A stretch of DNA of 64,000 nucleotides from Alloactinosynnema sp. L-07. Lineage in GTDB: Bacteria; Actinomycetota; Actinomycetes; Mycobacteriales; Pseudonocardiaceae. The notes beneath the pieces were generated by a model. It did no database searches and was not told where the DNA came from. It saw only the letters and a list, made by a program, of their open reading frames with translations. Every line of letters begins with the position of its first letter. The stretch's first letter is position 1. Positions 30,890-38,930 of the stretch are shown here, piece by piece. Where the stretch lies: contig NZ_LN850107.1 of the NCBI RefSeq assembly GCF_900070365.1, forward strand, positions 1,302,001-1,366,000, in the 5' to 3' direction. Position numbers and translations under genes: made by a program.

Positions 30890-31063
30890 GGTTGGTCACC
30901 TCCTTGGCGGGCACCGGAACGGAAGACTGTCAGTATCCGATCAGGCGCGCGGAGTTACTTTACGCGCAGATCCACACCCGTGGAATGCGAAATTCGGGTG
31001 AGTGTTCCCGTTCCTGCACACCGGGTGCGGGCCGGTCGGGCGGCTTTTCTAGACTCGGGCACC

Positions 31064-31681
31064 ATGCGTAACGTCGGCAAGATCATGATCGCGGCTGCGG
31101 TGGCGGTGGGCCTGTCGGCCTGTGCCCCCACGGAGCAGGCCTCCACCCAGTCCGCCGGTGGCCCGAGCAGCCCGGCCGCCGCCTCGAAGCCCGCCTCGAA
31201 GCCTGCCCCGGCCACGACCAGCGCGGCCGCCCCGGCCACCACGACCGCCGCCGCCACGGGCTCCGCGTGCACCGCGAACGACGTCAAGGTCGTCGGTGAG
31301 CCCAACGCCAAGGCCACGATCACCGTGCCGGGCGGCTGCTCGGTACCCAAGGATCTGATCACCAAGGACTTGGCGCCCGGCACCGGCCCGGAGGCCAAGG
31401 CGGGCGTCACCCTGGTCGTCCACTACACGCTGGTCACCTGGTCGGACAACGAGCCGCGGGAGTCGTCCTACGACGGCGGCCGCCCGTACCCGCTGCAGAA
31501 CCTCGGCAAGTCCGGCGTGATCGCCGGGTGGAACCAGGGTCTGATCGGGATGAAGCAGGGCGGGCGCCGCTTGCTTATCGTCCCGCCTGGGCTGGCCTAC
31601 GGAGACAAGGGCAGCGGCCCCATCAAGCCGGGTGAGACCCTGGTATTCGTCGTCGACGCCGTGCAGGTCACTTCCGCTTAG
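31064..31681 (+). CDS. FKBP-type peptidyl-prolyl isomerase lipoprotein
   Basis: 205-residue exported lipoprotein. A signal peptide ends in the lipobox LSAC (cysteine near residue 20). A low-complexity Ala/Ser/Pro/Thr linker spans roughly residues 21-68. A C-terminal FKBP domain starts near residue 105 (VHYTLVTW, GWNQGLIGMKQGGRRLLIVPP, LAYGDKG, LVFVVDAVQV). It probably assists folding of secreted proteins outside the membrane. TAGACT lies 12 bases before the ATG, so a leaderless transcript is possible. It is divergent from the membrane/cupin/HD unit. Confidence 0.9.
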   Translation: MRNVGKIMIAAAVAVGLSACAPTEQASTQSAGGPSSPAAASKPASKPAPATTSAAAPATTTAAATGSACTANDVKVVGEPNAKATITVPGGCSVPKDLITKDLAPGTGPEAKAGVTLVVHYTLVTWSDNEPRESSYDGGRPYPLQNLGKSGVIAGWNQGLIGMKQGGRRLLIVPPGLAYGDKGSGPIKPGETLVFVVDAVQVTSA

Positions 31682-31805
31682 AATTCGCGTCACCCTATCG
31701 GACGATGCGAGCGATATCGGCCCGTGCCAGCATGGATCTCCTGGGAGGCATGCCGCGCATTCACATCTCTTTCGTTGGATGCGCGGCTATGAACTGAGGG
31801 GATTT

Positions 31806-33035
31806 ATGTCCGACAAAGATCGATCTTATTTCCGCGCGCCCATTGCGCGAAGAATGTTCATGGTCGCGACCACGGCGATGGTGTCGTTCGGGATGCTGTC
31901 CCCGACAGCTTCCGCCGAACCCGCCGCGTACGCGTATCCCGTTCGGCCCGGCACCGCGGGATGGGCGGCGCTGACCACCCATCAGGACATGCGGCGGGTC
32001 ACGCAGCTCCCCGCCGACGTGGTCAAGCGCATGCCGACGAACGCGCTGGTCTCGACCGTGCTCGACTATCCGCTCTTCCTGGACGCCCTCGCGTACAACG
32101 ACGTGCAGGTCGGATTCGAGAAGGTGGCCACCGGATTCAACGGCCTGCAGGAACTCCTGCGCCGACCGGACTCCGGTTCGGCCCTCCTGCGTCGGTACCA
32201 GGCGTTCGACGCGGCGATTCCCGCGGGCTCGTCGGAACTGGCGGCAGGCAACCGCACCTACGACGTGTGGAAGCTGGAGATGCTCCTGGCCCAGCCGCAG
32301 ATCCTGCGCACGCTGCCCGGCGACAAGGCGGACACGCTGCTGAAGGCGGGCCTGGCCAAGGACAGGGTCAAGCGCTCGCACGCAAACGTCTACGGCAAGG
32401 CGGGGCTGGAGCCGACGGCGGTCATGATGGGCCGTGCGCTGGCCGAGCGTGAGGGCTGGGACTGGCGTTCCTCGACGCTGCTGCGCACCGCGAGCCCCGA
32501 GGGGGAGGTCGAGGCCGACCAGGTGGCGGAGCTGGTCCGGCGACACTTCGCGGAGCCAGGGGTGGCGCATCCGATCAGCACACTCGGCACGCTCGACCAT
32601 GGCGGCACGGTCTACACCCCGAAGGGAACCGCGGTGGCGGTGACCGTCACGACCTACGAACTTTCCGCCGCGCAGATCAACTCGTTGAACCAGTATGTGG
32701 CGTCCAACTATCCGAACGCGACGCGTGAGACCAACGCGTCCCGGCGGTACAACTGCCATTCGTATGCCTGGTACAGCGCGTCGACGTCCAATACGTACTG
32801 GATGGACACGCCGAACGACGACAAGTACTGGAATGACGGAAGCTACAAGCTCTGGCACCCGCCGTACGTCTGGTTCGCGAACATGAAGGCGTCCTGGAAG
32901 TCGGACGATCATTCCGGGATCAATGACGGCACGAGCAGTTATATCCGCTCGAAGTGGGGCCAGCTGCCGCGTATGCGGCATTACTACAACTACACCCCGT
33001 ACGACGACACGTCGATCTCGTACTACTTCCGCTGA
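31806..33035 (+). CDS. Secreted protein with CHSYAW motif, putative papain-like fold
   Basis: 409-residue exported protein. A signal peptide ends near residue 36 (SPTASA). The N-terminal half has no family I can name. The C-terminal region has YNCHSYAWYSAS near residue 315, then YWMDTPNDDKYWNDGSY. Proteins with a Cys-His-Ser-Tyr-Ala-Trp pattern followed by WM-P and DGSY occur in Gram-positive secretomes and may be thiol amidases or lectin-like. This is pattern recall, not a proven fold. A base composition slightly lower in GC than its neighbours hints at recent arrival. GAGGGG precedes the ATG. A bidirectional terminator follows. Confidence 0.7.
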   Translation: MSDKDRSYFRAPIARRMFMVATTAMVSFGMLSPTASAEPAAYAYPVRPGTAGWAALTTHQDMRRVTQLPADVVKRMPTNALVSTVLDYPLFLDALAYNDVQVGFEKVATGFNGLQELLRRPDSGSALLRRYQAFDAAIPAGSSELAAGNRTYDVWKLEMLLAQPQILRTLPGDKADTLLKAGLAKDRVKRSHANVYGKAGLEPTAVMMGRALAEREGWDWRSSTLLRTASPEGEVEADQVAELVRRHFAEPGVAHPISTLGTLDHGGTVYTPKGTAVAVTVTTYELSAAQINSLNQYVASNYPNATRETNASRRYNCHSYAWYSASTSNTYWMDTPNDDKYWNDGSYKLWHPPYVWFANMKASWKSDDHSGINDGTSSYIRSKWGQLPRMRHYYNYTPYDDTSISYYFR

Positions 33036-33042
33036 CAACTGA

Positions 33043-33077
33043 TTCAGGGGGATCGTGCCTGGCGCGATCCCCCTGAA
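33043..33077. terminator. Bidirectional terminator
   Basis: A perfect 13-bp inverted repeat (33043-33055 with 33065-33077, 9-nt loop) lies between the convergent secreted-protein and qor stops. Confidence 0.8.
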
Positions 33078-33083
33078 CGGCTG

Positions 33084-34052
33084 TCACGGGATCAGCAGCA
33101 GCTTCGCGGTGGTGCGGCGAGCCTGGAGATCCTCATGGGCCCGACGCGCGTCGGCCAGTGGGTAGCGGCCGCCGATGCCGATGGACAGGGTGCCAGCGGT
33201 GATCGCGCCGAAGAGGTCGTTCGCGCGCCAGCGGAGTTCCTCCTCGGTCGCGGTGTGGTCGCTGAGTTTGGGGCGGGTGAGGAACACCGACCCGGCGGCG
33301 TTGAGCCGCTGCGGGTCGACCGGGTCCACCGGGCCGCTGGCCGCGCCGAACAGGGCGAGCACGCCGCGCGGGTGCAGCACCGAGAGGCTGCCGTCGAAGG
33401 TGGTGCGGCCGACGCCGTCGTAGACGGCCGCGACGCCCTCGCCGTCGGTCAGCTCGCGGGTGCGCGCGACGAAGTCCTCCTCGGTGTAGCGGATCACCTC
33501 GTCGGCGCCCGCTGCCATGGCGAGCCGCTCCTTGTCCGAAGTGGACACCGTGCCGATGACCTTCGCGCCGCGCGCCTTGGCCAGTTGCACCAGCAGCAGG
33601 CCGACCCCGCCTGCCGCGGCGTGCACCAGGATCGTGTCGACCGAGCGCACCGGGTATGTCGAGGTCACCAGGTAGTGCGCGGTGAGGCCCTGCAGCATCG
33701 CCGCGGCGGCGGTCTCCTCGCTGACCCCGTCGGGGATCCGCACGGCCACCGTCGCTCGCACGACGACGTATTCGGCGTAGCTGCCCAGCGCGTCGGCCCA
33801 GGCCACCCGCTCGCCGACGGTGAACCCTGAGTCCTCGCCGACCGCCTCCACGGTCCCGGCGCCCTCCAGGCCCAGCACGAACGGCCGGGGGAGCGGATAG
33901 AGCCCGCTGCGCTGGTAGATGTCGATGTAGTTGACCCCCGCCGCGGCCACGCGGACCAGGATCTCGCCCGGTCCGGGCGTCGGGATGTCCCGATCGGTGT
34001 AGGTCAACACTTCCGGGCCGCCGGTCTCGGCGACCTCCACTGCCTTCGCCAT
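33084..34052 (-). CDS. qor: NADPH:quinone oxidoreductase (zeta-crystallin type)
   Basis: 322-residue zinc-independent medium-chain dehydrogenase/reductase. The start PGPGEILVRVAAAGVNYIDIYQRSG is typical of quinone reductases. The Rossmann loop is HAAAGGVGLLLVQLA. FVLGLEGAGTVEAVGE lacks the zinc ligands of alcohol dehydrogenases. It probably reduces quinones or enones with NADPH. A quinone oxidoreductase gene near ctaB is also found in Mycobacterium tuberculosis (Rv1454c region), so this gene is likely part of the ancestral ctaB-to-ctaA stretch. Confidence 0.9.
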   Translation of the reverse strand: MAKAVEVAETGGPEVLTYTDRDIPTPGPGEILVRVAAAGVNYIDIYQRSGLYPLPRPFVLGLEGAGTVEAVGEDSGFTVGERVAWADALGSYAEYVVVRATVAVRIPDGVSEETAAAAMLQGLTAHYLVTSTYPVRSVDTILVHAAAGGVGLLLVQLAKARGAKVIGTVSTSDKERLAMAAGADEVIRYTEEDFVARTRELTDGEGVAAVYDGVGRTTFDGSLSVLHPRGVLALFGAASGPVDPVDPQRLNAAGSVFLTRPKLSDHTATEEELRWRANDLFGAITAGTLSIGIGGRYPLADARRAHEDLQARRTTAKLLLIP

Positions 34053-34125
34053 GGGACAAGCATGCCCGAGTGGGCCGCCTCATATTGGCTGGGTGCGATC
34101 ACCCGCCAGGTCCTAAGCTCGGCGC

Positions 34126-34434
34126 GTGGCTGACGAGAACACCGAACCGCAGGTCCCCGCCCAGGCCGTCAAGGCCGCCACCGCGTTCGTCGCGGCGCAC
34201 GGCGCCCCGACCAAGGCCGTGGTGCAGCACATCGGCCGCAAGGGCGCCCGCGTGGTGCTCGTCGGCGACGACGGCGCCCTGGGCGACGTCATGGTCCCGG
34301 CGCCCGCCGCGGGCGAGGCGCTGGTCGAGCGGGTCGCGGGCCTCGAGCTGTCGGAGTGGGACCGCGAGACGGTGTCGGCGACCAAGATCGGCGCGGGCCA
34401 CCGCCGCAAGATGGCCGCGAGGATCCGGGGCTGA
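34126..34434 (+). CDS. Small conserved actinobacterial protein, unknown function
   Basis: 102-residue soluble protein beginning ADENTEPQVPAQAVKAATAFV, with VVQHIGRKGARVVLVGDDG in the middle and a basic end (GAGHRRKMAARIRG). It looks conserved (sensible composition, strong codon-position bias by eye) but I cannot assign a function. CCTAAGCT 20 bases before the GTG could be a promoter -10, giving a leaderless transcript. It sits 10 bases before the MFS gene and may be co-transcribed with it. Confidence 0.7.
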   Translation: MADENTEPQVPAQAVKAATAFVAAHGAPTKAVVQHIGRKGARVVLVGDDGALGDVMVPAPAAGEALVERVAGLELSEWDRETVSATKIGAGHRRKMAARIRG

Positions 34435-34443
34435 CGTTTTCCG

Positions 34444-35625
34444 GTGAGCCTCTGGCGCAATCGAGGCTTCCTGCTGTTCTGGGCCGGTCAGACCCTGTCC
34501 GTGCTCGGCGGCTCCATCTCGCTGCTGGCGCTGCCGCTGCTCGTGCTGGAGTCAACCGGCTCGATCGTGCACATGGGCATGATCACCGCGCTCGTGGGTG
34601 TGGTCACCGTGGTCACCGGCCTGGTCGCGGGTCATGTGGTCGACACGGTCGACCGGATGTCCATCCTGGTCTGGTGCGACTGGGCGCGCGCGGGTCTGCA
34701 CCTGCTCATCCCGGTGGTCTGGCTGTTCGGCGAGCCACTGTGGGTCCTCTACGTCGCCGCCGGGGTCGGGGCGGCGCTGACGATGTTGTTCCAAGTCGCC
34801 TACATCACGGCGGTGGCCGGGCTCGTCGCGCCTGATCAGCTCACCGAGGCCAACGGCAAGCTGCAGAGCGGGTTCGCCGTGGCCGCCATCGCCGGGCCGG
34901 TGATGGCGGGTGTGCTGGCCGGGATCGTGGGGCCCGCGTGGGCCATCGGGATCGACGGGCTCACCTACATCGCCTCGGCGGTGAGCTTGCTGTTCATCCG
35001 GCTGCCCCCGATGGACTCCGCCGCGGTCGGCGGGATCAAGGCGGGCTTCCTCGTCGGCTTCCGGTTCCTGTGGGGCCACCGGATGCTGCGCGCGCTCACT
35101 GTTCTCCTGACCGCGCTGACCTTCGTGACCATGGGCGCGCGCGATCTGCTGGTGTTCCGCCTGGGCGGCGAACTCAGCCGCGGCACGTCGACCGTGGGCG
35201 CGGTCATGGGCGTGGCGATGGTCGGCTCGATCGGCGCGGGCCTGGTCGCCGCGGCGGCGCGCAGGCGGCTGGGGTTCGGGGCGTGCTGGCTGGCCTCGGC
35301 CGCGCTGATCGGCGGGTCGATCGCCGCGTTCGGGTTGTCCGACGATCTCGGGGTGGTCGCGGCGGGCGCGACCGGGCTGATGTTCGGGCTGACGCTCGCC
35401 GGGATCTGCTCGATGTCGCTGCGCCAGGAACTCACGCCCGCCCCGCTGCTGGGCCGGGTGACCTCAGCGTTCTGGACGGTGCACTACGCGTCGGGGCCGC
35501 TGGGTGCCGCGGCGCTCACGGTGGCGGCGGGGCGGTTCGGCGTGGGCTCGGTGGCGCTGGTCGCGGTGGGGCTCTGCGCGGTGATCGTGGCGGCGGGCGC
35601 GGTCTCGCCGCTGGGCCGCGGGTAG
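34444..35625 (+). CDS. MFS transporter
   Basis: 393-residue membrane protein with about 12 hydrophobic helices, beginning WRNRGFLLFWAGQTLSVLGGS, which is typical of the MFS_3/enterobactin-exporter-like branch. AGHVVDTVDRMSILVWCDWARA holds the loop 2-3 basic motif. The substrate is unknown, and export is more usual for this branch. The GTG start lies 10 bases after the small conserved gene. The last 142 bases overlap the 3' end of ctaA on the other strand. Confidence 0.87.
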   Translation: MSLWRNRGFLLFWAGQTLSVLGGSISLLALPLLVLESTGSIVHMGMITALVGVVTVVTGLVAGHVVDTVDRMSILVWCDWARAGLHLLIPVVWLFGEPLWVLYVAAGVGAALTMLFQVAYITAVAGLVAPDQLTEANGKLQSGFAVAAIAGPVMAGVLAGIVGPAWAIGIDGLTYIASAVSLLFIRLPPMDSAAVGGIKAGFLVGFRFLWGHRMLRALTVLLTALTFVTMGARDLLVFRLGGELSRGTSTVGAVMGVAMVGSIGAGLVAAAARRRLGFGACWLASAALIGGSIAAFGLSDDLGVVAAGATGLMFGLTLAGICSMSLRQELTPAPLLGRVTSAFWTVHYASGPLGAAALTVAAGRFGVGSVALVAVGLCAVIVAAGAVSPLGRG

Positions 35626-36521
35626 TCCCGGGTCCCGCACCAGAGCGCGGCCGCGGCGATGATCACGCACATCGCGCCGAGGACGTGCAGGGACACCAGC
35701 ATCTCCGGGACCCCGGTCCAGAACTGGATGAACCCGAGCGACCCCTGCGCGATGACCGTCGCCAGCAGGATGACGAAGCGGGTGCGCAGCGTCCGGTCGC
35801 CGTAGACCAGGAAGCCCGCGGCCAACAGCATGCCGAGGAAGACGAACAGGAACGACGAGTGCACGTGCGCGAGGGTCTCGACCGGGAGGTCCAGGCGGGG
35901 AGTCTCGGAATCGCCCGCGTGCGGGCCGGCGCCGGTGACCATGGTGCCCGCGATCAGCAACCCGGTCAGGACCGCGACCATGCCGATGAGCACGCCCCGC
36001 AGCCCCGAGGGCCCGCGTCGGATGGCCGGACCGTCACCTTCGTCGACCGCGTAGACAAGGAGGACGGCGAGCCAGACCATGGCCGTCGAGACCATGAAGT
36101 GCACCGCCACGGTCCACCACAGCAGGTCGAGCACCACGGTCGCCCCGCCGATGACCGCCTGCACGACGACCCCGACCGGCATGATCAGCGCGAGCCGGAC
36201 GTACCGGGCCCGCCGCGGCCGGTCGAGGTAGGCCAACACGAACGCGGCGAACGCGATGAAGCCGACGACGCCGGTCAGCATCCGGTTGCCGAACTCGATC
36301 CACTGGTTCAGCGCGGCGAACTCGGGATGCTCGACGGGCACCATGCTGCCCGGGTGGCACTGCGGCCACGTGGTGCAGCCGAGGCCGGAGCCCGTCACCC
36401 GCACGACTGACCCGGTCACCGCGATGAGCGCCTGTGTCACCACCACGGCGATCGCGACCGCCCGCTGCGTGCGCGCGCTCGACCCGGGGAGACGTTCGAT
36501 CCGGTCCTTCAAGGATGGCAC
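35484..36521 (-). CDS. ctaA: Heme A synthase
   Basis: 345-residue CtaA/COX15-type enzyme that oxidises heme O to heme A. Eight membrane helices are visible. The first extracytoplasmic loop carries the cysteine pair GLGCTTWPQC. Heme-ligand candidates include the histidine after WWTVAV and that in VETLAHVHSS. The Glu segment QWIEFGNRML is canonical. GTG at 36521 was chosen to match the family start (PSLKDRIERL). The last 50 residues are Ala/Thr/Pro-rich, lie antisense to the MFS gene, and are probably a non-conserved extension. It is separated from ctaB by 10 kb. Confidence 0.92.
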   Translation of the reverse strand: MPSLKDRIERLPGSSARTQRAVAIAVVVTQALIAVTGSVVRVTGSGLGCTTWPQCHPGSMVPVEHPEFAALNQWIEFGNRMLTGVVGFIAFAAFVLAYLDRPRRARYVRLALIMPVGVVVQAVIGGATVVLDLLWWTVAVHFMVSTAMVWLAVLLVYAVDEGDGPAIRRGPSGLRGVLIGMVAVLTGLLIAGTMVTGAGPHAGDSETPRLDLPVETLAHVHSSFLFVFLGMLLAAGFLVYGDRTLRTRFVILLATVIAQGSLGFIQFWTGVPEMLVSLHVLGAMCVIIAAAALWCGTRDYPRPSGETAPAATITAQSPTATSATEPTPNRPAATVSAAAPSGPDA

Positions 36522-36779
36522 CCGCCGATGGTAGGCGGGCCCGCCTGAGAGCCGGTTCGCGGCCGGGGTGAGTGTGTCCCCTCTCGCATCTTGCGCGACG
36601 GCGGTGAATTCCGAGCCATCTTCCGCGGGAATGCCCACGCAGCGATCATGAGCTACTACACTCGGTCGTCAGAGGGCGAACTCCCCCATCGCCTCTCTTA
36701 AGCTGTCACCGGGCCGGTTGCGTCCCCCCTCGGCCGGTCCGGTGGCAGCGCTCACGATCTCGCCCTACCGTTCGGGCCC

Positions 36780-37151
36780 ATGAACATCATCGTGTGGATC
36801 GTGCAGGGCGTCTTGGCCGCGGTGCATCTGGGCGCCGGGCTCGCGAAGCTCACCCAGACCCGCGAGGCACTGGTCGCCAATCCGAACATGGCGTGGGCGA
36901 CGGACTTCACCGAGCCGGTCATCAAGATGATCGGGGTCTTGGAGGTCCTGGCGGCGATCGGCCTGATCGTGCCGTGGTGGACCGGCATCGCCCCGGTCCT
37001 CACGCCGATCGCCGCACTCGGCTTGGTCGCCCTGATGATCGGCGCGGTGATCACCCACACGCGCCGCCACGAGACGAAGATCGTCCCGGTGCCCCTGTTC
37101 CTGGCCCTGTTGGCCGCCTTCGTGGCCTGGCAACGGTTCGGCGATCTCTAG
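36780..37151 (+). CDS. DoxX-like small membrane protein
   Basis: 123-residue protein with four hydrophobic helices (IIVWIVQGVLAAVHLGAG; IGVLEVLAAIGLIVPW; a third near TPIAALGLVALMI; a last near the C-terminus). GLAKLTQTREAL in the first loop is typical of DoxX-like proteins. The function is unknown in most species. Some associate with SodA and SseA in redox protection. It is divergent from ctaA across 258 bases. That stretch holds TCTCTTAAGCTGTC and other AT-richer spots but no gene. Confidence 0.75.
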   Translation: MNIIVWIVQGVLAAVHLGAGLAKLTQTREALVANPNMAWATDFTEPVIKMIGVLEVLAAIGLIVPWWTGIAPVLTPIAALGLVALMIGAVITHTRRHETKIVPVPLFLALLAAFVAWQRFGDL

Positions 37152-37172
37152 AGGGAGTCGTTTGCAGAAGGC

Positions 37173-37199
37173 CGCCGACAGACGCGTGGTGTGTCGGCG
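37173..37199. terminator. Hairpin between convergent doxX-like and ABC permease genes
   Basis: 8-bp perfect stem (37173-37180 with 37192-37199) with an 11-nt loop between the two stops. It is modest in length and is called from its position. Confidence 0.5.
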
Positions 37200-37219
37200 C
37201 ACCACCGATTGCGGGAGAG

Positions 37220-37996
37220 TTAGACCAGCCTGGTGGTACGGCCTGCAATGATCCCCGCGCCCGCGCCCCAGATCGCCAGGGTGGCGAACACGGACCAGTC
37301 CGGTGTCCCGCCGTCCACCAGGGCGCTGGTCAGGCCGTCGGTTAGTGCGGCTGAGGGAAGCAGGCGGACGATGGTCGCCATGCCGTCCGGCAGCGAGTCG
37401 GCCGCGACGATGATGCCGCCCGCCAGCAGCAGGACGAACCACACGATGTTGGCCAGCGCCAACACGACTTCCGCCTTCAGCGCCCCACCAAGCAGCACTC
37501 CCAGCGCGCCGAAGGCCAGGGTGCCCAAGATCACCAGCAGCACCGCCCACGCGACCCCCGACGCCGAGGGGGACCAGCCCAGCAGCAGGGCCGTCACGGC
37601 GAGCGCGACCAACTGGATCGTCACCACCACAAGCCCCGCCACGACGCGTCCGGCTATCAGTAGCCAGCGGGGGAGTGCGGTGGCGGCCAGGCGCTTGAGG
37701 ACGCCGTAGCGGCGGTCGAAGCCCAGCGCGATGGCCTGGCCGGTGAAGGCCGACGACATGACCGCCAAGGCGAAGATTCGCGGCGTGAGCGTGTCGACCC
37801 GCGGCTCCGGCAGGTCGATGATCTTCACCAGGGTCAGGCCGATCAGCAGGACCAGCGGGATGAGCAGGGTGAGCAGGATCTGCTCGCCGTTGCGCAGGGT
37901 CAGCATCGCCTCGGTGCGGGCGTGCGCGGTGAGCATGCGCAGCGGGCGGCCGGGGCCGGGGGCCGGGGTGAACGTGCCGGGCTGGAAGGTGGTCAC
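37220..37996 (-). CDS. ABC-2 type export permease
   Basis: 258-residue membrane subunit with six hydrophobic segments. It starts with a short cytosolic N-terminus (LTAHARTEAMLTLRNGEQILLT), typical of ABC-2 exporters. GTG at 37996 overlaps the ATPase stop (GTGA). In Mycobacterium the equivalents lie between ctaA and mptB (Rv1457c/Rv1458c region), with no proven substrate. The shared neighbourhood with heme A synthesis and lipomannan synthesis is conserved but unexplained. Confidence 0.88.
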   Translation of the reverse strand: MTTFQPGTFTPAPGPGRPLRMLTAHARTEAMLTLRNGEQILLTLLIPLVLLIGLTLVKIIDLPEPRVDTLTPRIFALAVMSSAFTGQAIALGFDRRYGVLKRLAATALPRWLLIAGRVVAGLVVVTIQLVALAVTALLLGWSPSASGVAWAVLLVILGTLAFGALGVLLGGALKAEVVLALANIVWFVLLLAGGIIVAADSLPDGMATIVRLLPSAALTDGLTSALVDGGTPDWSVFATLAIWGAGAGIIAGRTTRLV

Positions 37997-38919
37997 GAGC
38001 GCAGTTCCCGTCCGGTCAGCTCCAAGAACACGTCCTCCAGGCTGCGCCTGCCCACCTGCAGTTCCTCGGCCAGCACGCCCTGCTGCGCGCACCACGCGGT
38101 CACCGTGGACACGACCTGCGGGTCGACCGTGCCCGTGATCACATAGCCGCCCGGGGTCGGTTCGGCGACCACGCAGTCGGCGGGCAGGGCTTGGATCAGC
38201 AGGGCCGTGTTCATCCCGGACTTCGCCCGGAACCGCAGCTGCTGTTCGTCGGCGCTGCGGGTGGTCAGCTCGCGTGGGCTGCCCTTGGCGACGACGCGGC
38301 CGTGGTCGATGATCACGACCTGGTCGGCCAGCGCCTCGGCCTCGTCCATCAGGTGTGTGGTCAGCAGAACGCTCACGCCGTCGGCGCGCAGCGCGCCGAT
38401 CAGGTCCCACACCAGGCGGCGGGCCTGGGGGTCCATTCCGGCCGTCGGCTCGTCGAGGAAGACCAGTTCCGGCCTGCCGACCAGCGCGCACGCCAGCGAC
38501 AGCCGCTGCTGCTGGCCGCCGGAGAGCCGCTTGTACGGGGTCTTCGCCGAACCGGTGAGTCCGAGGGTGTCGAGCAGCCAGGCCGGGTCGAGGGGCGTCG
38601 CCGCGCAGGCCGCGACCAGCGAGAGCATCTCGTCGGCCCGGATGCCGGGGTAGGCGCCGCCGCCCTGGGGCATGACGCCGACGCGGGGGCGCAGGCGCTC
38701 GCCGTCGGTGCCAGGGTCGAGGCCCAGCACGCGGACGTGGCCGCCGTCGCGGCGCAGGAAACCCTCGCAGATCTCGATGGTCGTGGTCTTGCCCGCGCCG
38801 TTGGGGCCGAGCAGCGCCAGCACCGAGCCCGCGGCCAGGGTGAAGCCGAGACCGTCGACGGCCTTGGTCGACCCATAGCTCTTGGCCAGGTCGGACACCT
38901 CGACGGCGGGCACGCTCAC
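37993..38919 (-). CDS. ABC exporter ATPase
   Basis: 308-residue ATP-binding subunit. Walker A is GPNGAGKTTTIEI, the signature is LSGGQQQRLSLA, Walker B is LVFLDEPTAGMDP, and the H-loop is LTTHLMDEAE. A C-terminal extension of about 90 residues is typical of drug and lipid exporters. It pairs with the overlapping permease. Several GTG codons near 38913-38925 could start it. I chose 38919 and see no clear ribosome site, consistent with coupling to mptB 11 bases upstream. Confidence 0.9.
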   Translation of the reverse strand: MSVPAVEVSDLAKSYGSTKAVDGLGFTLAAGSVLALLGPNGAGKTTTIEICEGFLRRDGGHVRVLGLDPGTDGERLRPRVGVMPQGGGAYPGIRADEMLSLVAACAATPLDPAWLLDTLGLTGSAKTPYKRLSGGQQQRLSLACALVGRPELVFLDEPTAGMDPQARRLVWDLIGALRADGVSVLLTTHLMDEAEALADQVVIIDHGRVVAKGSPRELTTRSADEQQLRFRAKSGMNTALLIQALPADCVVAEPTPGGYVITGTVDPQVVSTVTAWCAQQGVLAEELQVGRRSLEDVFLELTGRELRS

Positions 38920-38930
38920 GACCACGAAGC

